A stretch of 64,000 nt of DNA from Fistularia commersonii (lineage: Eukaryota > Chordata > Actinopteri > Syngnathiformes > Fistulariidae): assembly GCA_037954325.1 (NCBI GenBank), contig JBBMNZ010000035.1, positions 7,835,001-7,899,000 of the forward strand. Direction: 5' to 3'. Every line of letters begins with the position of its first letter. Position 1 is the first letter of the stretch. Below the pieces are notes generated by a model. The model saw only the letters and a list, made by a program, of their open reading frames with translations, made no database searches and was not told the DNA's origin. Below are positions 48,867 to 58,375 of this stretch, one piece after another. Made by a program: the position numbers and the translations under genes.

Positions 48867-50720
48867 CCTGCAAACAAGTCCTTGCACCCCTGCTATCCCA
48901 TAACTCTTTAGTGAGCGAGAGTGGAAGGGGGGGTTTGTGGATGAAGCGTCTGGCTTCAATGGCAGCAGAATGTGTGGAGTTGGTTAATTTGGACATGGCA
49001 GCAGTACAGCAGAGAACAGTATGCTGCAGTTTTGCCAGACGATATTGGTGCCAGATGTTGTGAAGAGAGAAAAATCCTGCCACATAAAACATGTTCCAAT
49101 GGAAAGGCTCATTCTGTCTCTTTCTGCCTCAGTTTCTGAAACAAAGTGATGACTTTGAACTTTTGCGAGTGAGTATGTCGCGTTTATTTTAAACTCAGCC
49201 ACTTGAGAAAGGTCATTCATTTATTTGGTTTATACTAATGACGATTAAAAAACCCTAATCCTGTCCAGAAAAGCTTACAAAACAGAGATCTGCCATAACA
49301 ACACCTCTGTCACTTAGCTACACAGTGGAGTAGAAACTGGCCATCCACCGCCTTCCTCAGCCTGATTGCGTGATTACAATCAACATGGAAAATGAAATTG
49401 TACGCATTTTTTACATGCCCCTCCTTACTTGTGATGTTTGAATGACGAAGCTGAACAATTGCTTGTAAAAGACAGCCCCCCCCCCCCCTTCTTCTTCTTC
49501 TTCCTTTTTTGTATTCTGAACACAGGCACACACGGGCAAAATGAGACATTTTTCCATTACAAAGCTTATCATTAAATCCCCTCCTGCTGATCTTTTGCAG
49601 GGTTTAAAGTAGAGAGGAGAAATCATTAGGAGCTCTAGGAGACTTCACAGTCACTGAGACCAAGCTAACCCCGGGAGTTATCTCTGCCTGGGAGAAGAGG
49701 AGTGGGCTAGCTAGCTAGATGACCCATGACCTCCAGGAATCAGAAGCAGTCGCCATCCTCACACCTCCCCGAGCAACGTGTTGGGCTCATATCCAGTGTA
49801 TCACTGCCAGTCACTGAGCTGCAGAAGGCCCTGATCTTGCTTTCCTATGCCCCCTCACCCCAATCTCCTCCAGTGATTGAAACATGCCCCCCCCCAAGCA
49901 CATATTTGTGTGTAAGATAGAAGGACACTAATTGTTTATGTGCGAGCAGCAGAGTGCGCTCTCGCAGTCACGGGCAGACTCTCAGGCACCTGAAATGTCA
50001 ACCTGTGTGACAGAAAGGCCCTTCATTTGACAACCGGTCCAATTAGAAGCCACAGAGAAAAGGAGAAAGGTACTACTGAAAAGGCGGAGGGGGGGTGTCT
50101 TTAGACAGCCTCTAATTAACCCTTCAACTTTAATAAGACCTTGCAGGACAGGTAGGCATCTGTTGAATGGTCAGCCATCAAGATGAACAAGTGGATGAAC
50201 AGACAACCTCACAGACAACCTCAGACAAACACAGGATTTTCCTAGCAACTTGAATTCTTACAGACAGTGTTTAAGCAGTGGGTTCAGCTCTGTGTGTGCA
50301 GCGGTGTGATGTGGAGTCTGGCTCCGACTTTGATGTGGCATTGAAGGCTATGACTAAGTTGTTTTGAGCGGGACCCATTTCTGGCCCATAACAGACTGTG
50401 TTTGATTTGGACCAAAGGGAGTCATGCACGAGTGTGTGCGTGTATGTGTTTTGAAAAAGTCATGTAGATCCCGCCGAAGTCATTTGAAACACAACTGAAA
50501 TGCATGCGGATTCATTCCCGACGTTCTGTCGGGTTTTTCATGTCAAATGCGGGACGTTTTCTAATCACTGCTTCCTTTGTGTCTCGTCCTTAGGTACTAC
50601 TTTAAGAAGGCCAGTGATGAGTTTGAGTGTGGTGCCGTGTTCGAGGAGGTTTGGGAGGATGCCACTGTTTTGCCCATGTATGAGGGCAAAGTCTTGGGCA
50701 AGGTTGAGAGGATGGACTAG
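37286..50720 (+). CDS. axin2: Axin2 (conductin), complete, ten coding exons
   Basis: Scaffold of the cytoplasmic beta-catenin destruction complex and negative-feedback regulator of Wnt signalling. Join: 37286-38118, 40624-40764, 43385-43487, 45476-45616, 46186-46607, 46739-46888, 46985-47218, 47378-47482, 48062-48187, 50594-50720. This is 2,382 bases, or 793 residues plus TAG. All introns are GT-AG and all phases join cleanly. Domains: tankyrase-binding motifs (RPPVPGEEG at 19-27; DGLGEPEG at 65-72), RGS domain about 86-208 (APC binding), conserved APATSANDSEISSD (298-311), GSK3-binding helix from VEP 371 to about 403, beta-catenin-binding segment about 435-457 (ILDEHLSRVLKTPG), His-rich linker about 503-514, conserved VWQWILESERQ, and DIX domain about 712-793. 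The start follows a GCC leader in good Kozak context and aligns with vertebrate Axin2 through SSSFREDAPRPP. It is closer to Axin2 than Axin1 (ISSDATTDDSMSMTDSSVDGIPPY). Human AXIN2 is 843 residues; this protein is shorter in the low-complexity centre. Confidence 0.97.
38119..40623 (+). other. axin2: axin2 intron after coding exon 1
   Basis: 2.5 kb. Contains CTTTGAA/ATCAAAG TCF-type motifs at 38309, 38480 and 38871, a (TTTC)n tract at 38895-38966, and a striking strand-asymmetric block at about 39640-40262 (purine, then pyrimidine, then purine). No repeat element or nested gene recognised. Confidence 0.85.
38895..38966. repeat. (TTTC)n / poly-T tract
   Basis: Tetranucleotide TTTC repeats with one interruption, running into a poly-T stretch. 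Intronic. Confidence 0.9.
40624..40764 (+). CDS. axin2: axin2 coding exon 2
   Basis: Residues 278-324 and part of 325. Encodes SGYIFAPATSANDSEISSD, a segment strongly conserved across axins just after the RGS domain. Acceptor TTCGCAG|GTCC, donor GCGT|GTAAGT. Confidence 0.97.
40765..43384 (+). other. axin2: axin2 intron after coding exon 2
   Basis: 2.6 kb with poly-A/T tracts near 42283-42325, 42488-42496 and 42775-42784. No recognisable repeat element or exon. Confidence 0.85.
43385..43487 (+). CDS. axin2: axin2 coding exon 3
   Basis: Completes codon 325 and encodes residues 326-359 (DGIPPYKLGTKKYLQREIHR... ending SLPHFP). Acceptor TGTGCAG|AGATGG, donor TTCCT|GTAAGT. The 103-base length restores phase 0. 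Confidence 0.97.
43488..45475 (+). other. axin2: axin2 intron after coding exon 3
   Basis: 2.0 kb. Contains an A-rich run at 44541-44576, a pyrimidine-rich stretch at about 44745-44960, poly-T near 44889-44903 and C-rich runs at 45171-45208. No nested gene recognised. Confidence 0.85.
45476..45616 (+). CDS. axin2: axin2 coding exon 4 (GSK3-binding helix)
   Basis: Residues 360-406 in phase 0 at both ends. RTHRLPKEMTPVEP leads into the amphipathic helix FAAQLIARLEKLKREQ that corresponds to the GSK3-interaction region of axins. It ends LEERLQQIQE. Donor CAGGAG|GTACAG. Confidence 0.97.
45617..46185 (+). other. axin2: axin2 intron after coding exon 4
   Basis: 569 bases, unique-looking sequence with no repeat recognised. 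Ends in a good acceptor (TTTGCTGCCACAG). Confidence 0.9.
46186..46607 (+). CDS. axin2: axin2 coding exon 5 (beta-catenin-binding segment)
   Basis: Residues 407-546 plus two bases. EDPQAILDEHLSRVLKTPGC is the beta-catenin-binding segment; several SP sites follow (CQSPG, RHSPRSHSPE), the type of sites phosphorylated in axins. The His-rich stretch HIHHHYIHHHH precedes PKTKEQIEVEAAQRV. Relative to human AXIN2 it lacks the His/Gln-rich insert after the SP sites. Donor GC|GTGAGT is slightly non-canonical at -1 but in phase. A CTCF-type sequence, CCTCCAGGGGGCGC, lies at 46570-46583 within the coding sequence. Confidence 0.96.
46570..46583 (+). promoter_or_regulatory. CTCF-like motif inside coding exon 5
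   Basis: CCTCCAGGGGGCGC differs from CCACCAGGGGGCGC at one position. It overlaps codons for CPPGGA, so it could be chance within a Gly/Pro-coding stretch. Confidence 0.35.
46739..46888 (+). CDS. axin2: axin2 coding exon 6
   Basis: Completes codon 547 and runs to codon 596 with two bases over. The C-terminal half, DRSQNVWQWILESERQGK, is conserved with human AXIN2 (DRSQDVWQWMLESERQ). The N-terminal half is diverged and much shorter than in mammals. Acceptor CTTCCCTTAG|TCG, donor CACAG|GTGAGC. Confidence 0.95.
46985..47218 (+). CDS. axin2: axin2 coding exon 7
   Basis: Completes codon 597 and encodes to codon 674 with two bases over. DPDMPPLPPPNTLAQLEEAC and RRLEEVSKP match vertebrate Axin2. 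Acceptor ATTCAAACAG|CAC, donor ACAGAG|GTAAGT. Confidence 0.96.
47378..47482 (+). CDS. axin2: axin2 coding exon 8 (linker before DIX)
   Basis: Completes codon 675 and encodes to codon 709 with two bases over. Low-complexity Ser/Ala linker (HSTAASSLQRDRSHPAAAF...) with QRDR as the residual match to human AXIN2. Acceptor TCCGACAG|GCA. Donor GACGA|GTATGG is the weakest in the gene, but the frame and the next exon require it. Confidence 0.92.
47483..48061 (+). other. axin2: axin2 intron after coding exon 8
   Basis: 579 bases, no repeat or exon recognised. Ends TTTTGCACACTCAG. Confidence 0.9.
48062..48187 (+). CDS. axin2: axin2 coding exon 9 (DIX domain, first half)
   Basis: Completes codon 710 and encodes to codon 751 with two bases over. 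SKELVVTYFFCGEEIPYR then LTLGHFKEQLSKKGNYR is the N-terminal half of the DIX domain, which polymerises head-to-tail and pairs with Dishevelled. Donor ACCG|GTAAGC. Confidence 0.98.
48188..50593 (+). other. axin2: axin2 last intron
   Basis: 2.4 kb, containing a (GA)n tract at 48834-48864 and a C run at 49477-49488. No repeat element or nested gene recognised. It splits the DIX domain. Confidence 0.9.
48834..48864. repeat. (GA)n microsatellite
   Basis: Perfect GA repeat of about 15 units within the last axin2 intron. Confidence 0.9.
50594..50720 (+). CDS. axin2: axin2 coding exon 10 (DIX domain, end, and stop)
   Basis: Completes codon 752 and encodes residues 753-793: YYFKKASDEFECGAVFEEVW, then VLPMYEGKVLGKVERMD and TAG. 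The end matches human AXIN2 (GKVERID). Acceptor CTCGTCCTTAG|GTAC. Confidence 0.98.
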
Positions 50721-51827
50721 AAGCCACTTTGTCACCGACCAACCGACGCCCTTACTGGCCCCAACCAAACCTGAGGAATAGACTCTATAAAGAACGCAAA
50801 CACTCGGGACAGGTTCTTTTTTTGTTTGTTTTTTTTTTTTTTTTGGTTTTGTTTTGTTTTTTTGTTTCTTAATATTAAGCTAAAAAGAGTTAATATATCC
50901 AGCACAAAAGGAGTGATTGAAGGAAGACGAGCCAATGAAGTATGCCGAACCCAGAGGAGGTTCCGCCCCTCCCTGACTTTCTCTACCAATCAGCCTTAGA
51001 AACACAAGGGAATGACAGTAGTGACTTAAGGATGATGATTATGATTATGATGATGAGGATGATGATAATGATTTGAGGCCAGTGGTGGGGAGGGGAGAAC
51101 CCCGCCGCTTCTTGAATATAACCACTGAAGATGAAGATGACTGTTTGGTTGTGATGAGAGATGGACAGTGCGTTCACACCAGCTTCCTGGCTGAGTGCAA
51201 CGAACTAGCAGGCTGAATGAAGAAGCAGCGCCGCCAGCCTGCTCTTCCCATTACACTCCACTATCGCTACAAAAATGTCTGTACGTGTGCATATACATAC
51301 ATGCATATATGTGTATATATACATGTATTATATATTGATGCTTTTTGTCATAATTTGAAAGGTTTTTATTGAGTATTTATTGAAAAAAAACACCCACTCT
51401 TTTCATCCCTTCCAAGTTTTCTGACCCTGGTTTTCCCCCATCCCCATTTCCAGCCCATGGGCAAGCTGCTTTGAATGTTGGGAGAATACTGTGGTGATAC
51501 TGTTTAGTGTGTTAGATTTTTTTTTTCTTTTCTTTTTTTAAATATACTTTCCACAAAGTACATGATGCTAGCCTAGCACCTCCCATAGCCTTGTAGCCCT
51601 GTGTGACCCAAACTAACAACCTTAGCAGCGTCCTTGTCCGAGGCGCACTCGCTCCACTATTCTAATGGTCAATCCCAGTCTTATATGCTGCTGATAGTTT
51701 GAAACGGTCGGTTTGTCACACTAGTATTTCCTCTCCCTCCCTCTCTCTTTTTGGTCCCTCCGACTGGCGACAGAGCTCAAACCTTTTTTTGTTGTGCCTT
51801 TGTTTATAAACTAGGCTTTGCAAGGTA

Positions 51828-51860
51828 GGGGTTGGGGTGGGGTCGGGGGGGGGCAGGGGG
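51828..51860 (+). repeat. G-rich tract in axin2 3' UTR
   Basis: Runs of G4, G4, G4, G9 and G5 separated by two to three bases (GGGGTTGGGGTGGGGTC and onward). It fits the G-quadruplex pattern on the transcribed (sense) strand. Confidence 0.7.
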
Positions 51861-52493
51861 CCTGGAGCACAAGATGTACCATCTAATAATGGCAGTGTTT
51901 ACAGCACACACACCAAAATAATTTGTGCTAACAAGAACCAGTTAAGGTCTCTGAAAATGACTTCTCAGGGAAGTCAGCGAGCGTGTCAGACAAAACAGAA
52001 AAAGAAGAAATTTTTTTGAAGAACTATGGCTCCAATACCCTTTGAATGTTGCTACATAGCATAGCTCCTGTACACATTGTAATTATGCATTCTGAAGTAT
52101 GGAAGTATGGATACTGACACACGTGATGCACACATAGAGTACGCACACCCACAGGAACAATACACACTTACGAACACACTATCGCTGGTGTTTTATGAGT
52201 ACAGCACCTGTGCCTATATGGATGCCATACCATGTGCTACCCTGTTTCAGGGTTTTAATATATATCCCTTGGTTTTCAGAAGGGTTTTATGTTAAAAAGA
52301 TATTTTTATGCTTTTAATATCCTGTAATCGTGTTTTTTTTTTTCTCCTTTTGTTTTTGTTTTTTACATCCCAACCCTTTTGTTTGTTTTTGTTTCATTCT
52401 ATCTAAACTGTAAATTATACATTATATAAAGAGTTTCATTTAAAGATTTACATGGACCTATAATTATTGTAATTATTGAGAGATGTAGCCTTT

Positions 52494-52499
52494 ATTAAA
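52494..52499 (+). terminator. axin2: Polyadenylation signal ATTAAA
   Basis: ATTAAA, the commonest variant of the poly(A) signal, about 1.77 kb after the stop codon and followed by T-rich sequence. AATAAA at 52582-52587 is an alternative. Confidence 0.6.
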
Positions 52500-52516
52500 G
52501 TTTTATATTTTTCAAA

Positions 52517-55500
52517 TGAGTTCCGTGCTTGGAATCAGTTCTTTCGGGGACATGTCTGAATAATCTGGCGTATCTTCTCGAAATAAAGACAGCACATGTT
52601 TTTTTGAAGTATCTTAATGAGATGAGTCCTGGGGGCTGGGGGCGGGGGGCGGGGGGGTTAGAGACTCAATATAGGGTCTTAATTTACTGTTTTCAGGATC
52701 AGTGAGGTTAGAATGTGCGATAATAACTCCACTCCGGATTTTCGCACTGATAAATATCACCCAAGTAGCCCTTAAACAGGTGTTTCAGAAGAGTCTTGAA
52801 AAATGAATAGGTTTTATTTGATTACACATCAAAACAACACTGGAGCGGTGACTGGATTAAAAACGATGTGGTCTATTTAGAATATCGGTAATTGTTCCTG
52901 ACCGTTACCTGTGTGACTGCCATGTCTTTCTCGGGAATGATGAAAGTAAAATGAGGCTTAACTGGCCTTTATTAGAGAGCCGCAGAGGCGTAGCGCTGCA
53001 CGGCGTGCCGCTGATGCAAGGTGGGGAGGTGATTCCAGCTCAACCATGCGACTGATGAAAGGATTTCTCTCGGCCATTTCAAGTCATAACTGCCAGGAGT
53101 CCGAGACACTGACTGAAAATGGGACTGGGGGAAAAAAAGTTTTAATTTATGAATTCACGCTAAGGCTAAAAGCCTTTCGCTGCGATTACGAGCCCTCGGC
53201 AGTTAAATGTGCGGTTTCTGTGTGCAACACTTAAATGGGACACATTAAGCAAGGAAACGGGGGCACGGACTAATTGGTCCTATTAAAGAGCAATAAGGAC
53301 AAGCTCTGCTTTCTTACAGTCCATACAAACAGTAATCAAGTTCCCTGCACACAACCTAACCACGTTTGTCTCAACTATCTTGTTTTATTTCAGCAATGGG
53401 GAGGGGGGGGGGGGATTTAATACCAGGAAATAATCGAGTGGGGGGGCTGCGGCGTTGTCTGTTGCACGCTGCACGCAGGCTCACTCACTTGCACAGCTCA
53501 ACTCAAACCGTTGACACAAAAAAGCAAATTGCGATTGGCAAAAAGCAGAGGTAGCCACGTAACAAAGATAACAGTCGTCATTACTGACAAACCTTCACTT
53601 CCCACAAAATGATTTTCTCATTTCTCCCTACCCCCGGTAGCTGTCCCTGGCAAAATGGCACCAAAAGGAAGGGGAAAAAAAAAACAAACAACAACAGACA
53701 AGACCGAGCCGCTAATGCTTGTCACATCGATGATAGGCGTCTCTTAAAAAAAAAAAGCACATACGCACTTACTCTTTGCCTTTAAAATGATTTTTACTGA
53801 GCCGTTCCTTAAGACTTTGTCTTTTTGAACGCCGCAAAAAGAAGAATTTCCCTGAGTGTTTTGATCAAAGCAGTCAGACTTCAACATGTAATCAACGCAT
53901 TACGTTCTCACCAAACCCGAAAATCAATTCCTCCATGGTTTTAACTTCACAATGAGGAAGGTTTAATCAGGCTCAACCTGCTAGTTTCTCTTGAACTGTC
54001 TGGAACAGGGCAGGTGTAACCCTCCACCCTTCTACCCCCGACCTCCCCCCGCCTCCCTCCGACTCTATTTTTACAGCCTCTTGGGGCTCCGGCTTTGAAG
54101 GGAAACCTATCCAGGAAAATTGCTTGCATTTTTCCCCACCGAAGCGTTGATAGATAGACATTGATTGTCGCATTCCCTCCTTTCGCACATCAGGCTTCCC
54201 CCTTCCTTCCCCTTCCATCCTCCTCCCAGCCTTTCTGTGGCATTCCAGTCCCAATGGGTGCTTTGTTGAAGTGCAGCGCAGGTTAGACACACTTTTTGAA
54301 GTTCCCGCTTTCACGGAAACCCGACTTCCATTTGATGCTTTTGACTCCTCCGACTCAAATTCTAATTTGTCCGTTCATCGACGGAAAACGCGACGGTTCA
54401 CGACCGGAGCGGCGACGGCGCTCGCCCCTGTGGCCCCCTGCCCCCGTACTTTCATCCCCGCCTTTTCTCCAAATCGCGGCATTAATTTTTCCTCGCATTG
54501 TGGTAATTGGCATAGTACGGTCGGCGCTATTGTAAACACGGCCGTGTGCGACCGGTATAAAGAGGCACCAGTCACTCCCCAGGCTAAGCTAGTGTGTGAG
54601 GCAGGCAGGGGCTGCTGCCTATTGTACCGCCGAAGCCTTTGTAGATTTGCAGCGGGCCCCTGTTTAATCGCCTTCTCATACACCGCCCGCCGACTCGCTT
54701 TGCATATTTAATTGCCAGGTAAAATCATTTTGTCGACAATCCGTTTAATTATTTGATTGTACAGTAACCGTAAAGAGTGAGCGAAGGGAAGAGGAAGGGA
54801 TAAAGGGGGATAGAGAGAAGGGGAGAGACAGAGATAGAGCAGCAGGCAGTGCAGAAAGAAAGAGGTCTGTTGCCAGAATAGACATCAAAGCTGTGCCTTG
54901 ATGTTGATGTTGAATGGGCGTTAATGGTTTCTGAAGGCAAGAGATTGCGCAGGAGAAAAAAAAAAAAAAGACAGAGAGAAAAAGAACGGAAAATAAACCC
55001 TCCTTTTTACCCTGACAATCCCGCCAGCAATCTGAGTAAAGGCATAAACACTGGAACCTGGTGCCAGATAGAGGGGTTTGGACGGAAGAGGGAAAGTAAA
55101 AAGTAAACGAGTTGAATGGTTCGCTTCTATTTGCTGTAATGACTCAAGGCGAGATGGGTCATGTGGACCGGCCGGGGGTAAATGGCAATTAGGAAGATCG
55201 CGCCGTCTTAAACTTCAAAACCGGAGGTTTCGAATCAACATCGGCAATTCCCTTACCGTATCTGCAAACACCTGTGTAAGCTCATTTAAGTCCTCCAGAT
55301 GCCGGATTTGCTTCATTGATTTGCTAACGCTTAATCATAAACAGTTTTGATGTCTTGAAAATACATTGGAGGCCGCGGTGAAGGCAATGTTGCCTTATAT
55401 ACAATGGGATGCTCCGGCCGTCCGTTCGGATTTTGCCGAATTGATACCGATGAGTTCCTGAGCGATGGTCTGTAATGGCTCTTTCGAAAGTTTTCCCTTT

Positions 55501-55582
55501 TTTCCTCTGCTCTCGATCAATTCGAATCGATGATACTTTATGTAAGCACAAATACTCACATTGACTCGTCCCGCACTCCGGG
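52517..55582. other. Downstream intergenic region
   Basis: No supported gene. Holds a G-rich run at 52629-52658, a G run at 53402-53414, poly-A tracts near 53676, 53746 and 54957, and a CpG-containing stretch at 54370-54680. Open frames in that stretch do not resemble known proteins. Confidence 0.5.
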
Positions 55583-55790
55583 TTGTTAGGCTATCCGAGC
55601 TGTCATCGGGCTAGAGAGGGGGTACACCCCGGATCCTGGATACAGAGACGTACAACCATTCACTTCCTCATTCCCACTCATTCGCATCTTGAGGAAACCC
55701 ACAAAATGGTCGGGAGAACATGCAGACTCTACACATAAGGCCCCCTGTCGGGACCCAACCGAGAAGCGCTAACCACCGCGCCACCCTTGA
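55583..55790 (-). repeat. SINE-like interspersed repeat, copy 5
   Basis: Minus-orientation copy. On the + strand: CATCGGGCTAGAGAGGGGGT, then ACATGCAGACTCTACACATA, GGCCCCCTGTCGGGACCCAA and GCGCTAACCACCGCGCCACC. The last block is the complement of the usual 5' head of this family. Confidence 0.8.
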
Positions 55791-56626
55791 AATACCAGAG
55801 AAGCTGTATTTTAATCCTATCGTAAATGACAGAATTATCGTCGCATCTCATCTGGTCGTAGACCGATTGCGGTCAATAAGGAAATCCAACCGATCTATCC
55901 GTGCGGTTTTAATAACTGTTTTGATGAGTATTTTGATGGCTCAATGACTTGAAAACACAAACTTATCCAAAGTCCCACAAACTAAAAAAAATTGGATATA
56001 TGTCAGACTTTCTGCGTGAGTTCCCCGGTTTGTTACTTTCAGTGTTTTTGTTCCTTCCATGCAGCAGGTTCCCTGACAGTCGGAGCCAGAGCGGGTGGTT
56101 TGAGGTGCCCGGTGCTGTGAAATTTAAACACCCCATCCCCGTATTGCTTTTCACTTCCCTCTTCAGCCCGGCACGTGCACATTCCTCTTCTGCCTGCTGC
56201 AAAGAGACATCCCCTCCCCTCAGCACATGCACTTTCAAAGCTGACTCAACTGATACACAAACTCCATCTTGGTTTTCTTCCCTCTTTCATTCAAGATCAA
56301 TTAATTTTCTCAAAATAAAATGTGATATTGTTTGCCTTTTGGTCTCGTTCCCTCTCAGGTTTCTCATGGAGATGGCAGGTGACGCCTTTGCATTTTTTCT
56401 ACAGAAGATAACCAGCGAGGTTGCAAGCAATCAATTATTTGAGTAAATTAATTCATTGCAGGATTATTTTTTTTATCTGGGTTCTAGAAAACCACATGTC
56501 GCCATCACAGGTGGAACAACTGTTTGATTTTTTTTTTTTTTTTTTTTTTTTGTGGTTTGTCTTAAAGAGGCAGAGCAGACTTGGAACTTCACCAGATGTA
56601 ACTGATTTTAGACAGCCAGATTTAAA
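55791..56626. other. Intergenic stretch between repeat copies 5 and 6
   Basis: Contains a poly-T run at about 56528-56551. No gene recognised; the 165-residue frame at 55949 has no family resemblance I can identify. Confidence 0.5.
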
Positions 56627-56872
56627 CATCTGGGTGGCTTAGTGGTTGTTGCTGCCCCACAAAGGTAAGAAGGTCCCTGGTTTGATTCCAGCAAAAAGCC
56701 CTTCTGTGTGGAGTTTGCATGCTCTCCTGGTGGGTTTCCTGCTGGTTTCTTTGACAAATGGAAGAACATGTAAGGTGGTCATTGTAGCCCCGAAATTGCC
56801 CAGATGTTTGTATGTCTCTATATGTGGACCTCTGATTGACTGGCAACCGGTGCTCCTGTGACTCTATGGCAG
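56627..56872 (+). repeat. SINE-like interspersed repeat, copy 6
   Basis: Plus-orientation and nearly full length. The head GGGTGGCTTAGTGGTTG fits a pol III A box, and GGTTTGATTCC about 45 bases later fits a B box. Then TGTGTGGAGTTTGCATGCTC, TGGGTTTCCTGCTGG, and a tail with GACTGGCAACCGGTGC. This copy is the basis for calling the family tRNA-SINE-like. Confidence 0.8.
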
Positions 56873-57808
56873 TATTGATAGTTTTAATTTATGTTTGCCA
56901 TCATATGTTATTGTTTGTGCTGTTTAAAATACCCATGGATCATGATGATTAAAACTATAGATCAAAAATGGAATTATCTATTCAGACAAAATACAAATAT
57001 ATAATATAAACAATGTGATGTGGCAAGTTTGTTATGGCTTGTGCAAAATATGTCTGGGGCAGGTGTCGTCGATAATTTCCAGCCGACACTGCAGTGATTT
57101 TCAACTCGTGTATTATCTACATGTCCACTTTCGAGTTCAAAGTTATTTCAGTTTTATAATGAGTCATGGTCCCATTAATGTCAGTGCATTTTTAATTTAT
57201 GTCTTTGACAAAAACAAAGTAAACAAGGTTGTGTTTTCCTGCTATTTAAGAGCTGTATTGTTCAGATAATAAGCTGCACCAACACTGGCAGGTGGACAAC
57301 AAATGCCCCGGCACCCAGGAATAGACAGGAAAATAAATTCTGCGTAATGAAATACTATTTCAACATGAAATGTAATTGCTGTGTAAATCACACATGCATT
57401 ACTTCTGAGGGCTTTGGTGTATTTGAGAACTCTCCCTGCCAACCAAGTAATTAGTGTGCGTCTTCATTCGCAGGGATACATTCAGTCACAAGGCACGTAA
57501 ACTTAATTTCATTGTGATAATCCCAAGCCAACTCAGAGGTCATTTTCATTAATAAGAAGATTCTTTCAGTCAATATTGTCTTTTTTTAGGCAGCCGCAAG
57601 CAGGCAGCAAATATCGCAAAACAGTTTGGCTACCATTATCAGATTTTATACCTTAGCAAGAATACTACAAATCAATGTGTGTGTGTTTATATCCTTGCTG
57701 ACAGCAACAATTCATCATTAACATCCCAAAAGGTGACATATTGTCATTACAACTCTCCCTAAAGAGAACCCCAAGTTACTCTCGAGTGCCTGGTTAGCAT
57801 TGTGCAAG

Positions 57809-57811
<3 letters not shown>

Positions 57812-57887
<76 letters not shown>
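57812..57887. repeat. (TG)38 microsatellite
   Basis: 76 bases of uninterrupted TG repeat, the longest pure dinucleotide tract in the window. Confidence 0.97.
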
Positions 57888-57888
<1 letters not shown>

Positions 57889-57943
57889 TCAAGTTACACT
57901 TGAATGTTATCAAGTGTAAAATGTGTTGACACTGCAAGACAGG

Positions 57944-58027
<84 letters not shown>
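57944..58027. repeat. (CTAT)21 microsatellite
   Basis: 84 bases of perfect CTAT repeat, 56 bases after the TG tract. It yields a repetitive SIYL-type frame that is not a gene. Confidence 0.97.
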
Positions 58028-58249
58028 TTTTATTGTCCAATGATGTTCTTGCCCAGAAATCTGAATGTGCTTAAAGGGTCAGTTGTGTATTCATGGGAAT
58101 CAGTTACATTTACTGATTGGTTAATGTTGCTCTTTTCTGAATTGTGTTGCTTGTTTGTCGTAGCTACACATATCCCTGACCAAAAATGCATTCCAATAAC
58201 TCGCTATCCTCTAATAAAACAATGCATTTGTTGTAGGAAGGAACTGTAA

Positions 58250-58375
58250 GAACTGAAGAATCCTCTCGGGTGAGGGGTGAAACATCTGAGTGAAAAATTC
58301 AAGTCCAGTTGCCACGACAAGAAGATTTTGAGTAGAATTCACCATGACCCGGATGAGTGAGATCCTCCACAGACG
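58250..58375 (+). repeat. Retroelement tail, possibly Penelope-like
   Basis: Contains AACTGAAGAATCCTCTCGGG, TGAGGGGTGAAACATCT, TTCAAGTCCAGTTGCC and CACCATGACCCGGATGA. These blocks, in this order, recur in fish interspersed repeats that I associate with Penelope-like retroelements. The recurrence is firmer than the family name. Confidence 0.5.

Larger units (their letters stand above)
50721..52516 (+). other. axin2: axin2 3' UTR (end inferred)
   Basis: About 1.8 kb of AT-rich sequence. It contains a poly-T block with T-to-G interruptions (50817-50868), a GAT-rich stretch (51031-51072), a Pumilio-type TGTATATA at 51312-51319, a G-rich tract at 51828-51860 and many T runs. An ATTAAA signal at 52494-52499 would place cleavage near 52515. 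A second signal, AATAAA at 52582-52587, could give a slightly longer form. Confidence 0.75.
56873..58249. other. Intergenic stretch with two long microsatellites
   Basis: AT-rich unique sequence followed by (TG)n and (CTAT)n. No gene recognised. Confidence 0.5.

Noticed and set aside
37286..50720. Assignment of the gene to axin1
   Set aside because: The segment ISSDATTDDSMSMTDSSV, the DGLGEPEG block and the KHIHHHYIHHHH linker follow Axin2. Axin1 has a different sequence at each.
54271..54711. 146-residue frame in a CpG-containing stretch downstream of axin2
   Set aside because: Composition is not protein-like, there is no domain or homology I recognise, and the overlapping frames are equally long. 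It may be a noncoding element, but nothing in one sequence proves it.
57944..58027. CRISPR-like regular repeats
   Set aside because: Perfect 4-base tandem repeat without spacers in a vertebrate genome.
57923..58249. 108-residue frame with repeated SIYL units
   Set aside because: Translation of the (CTAT)n microsatellite; not a protein repeat domain.
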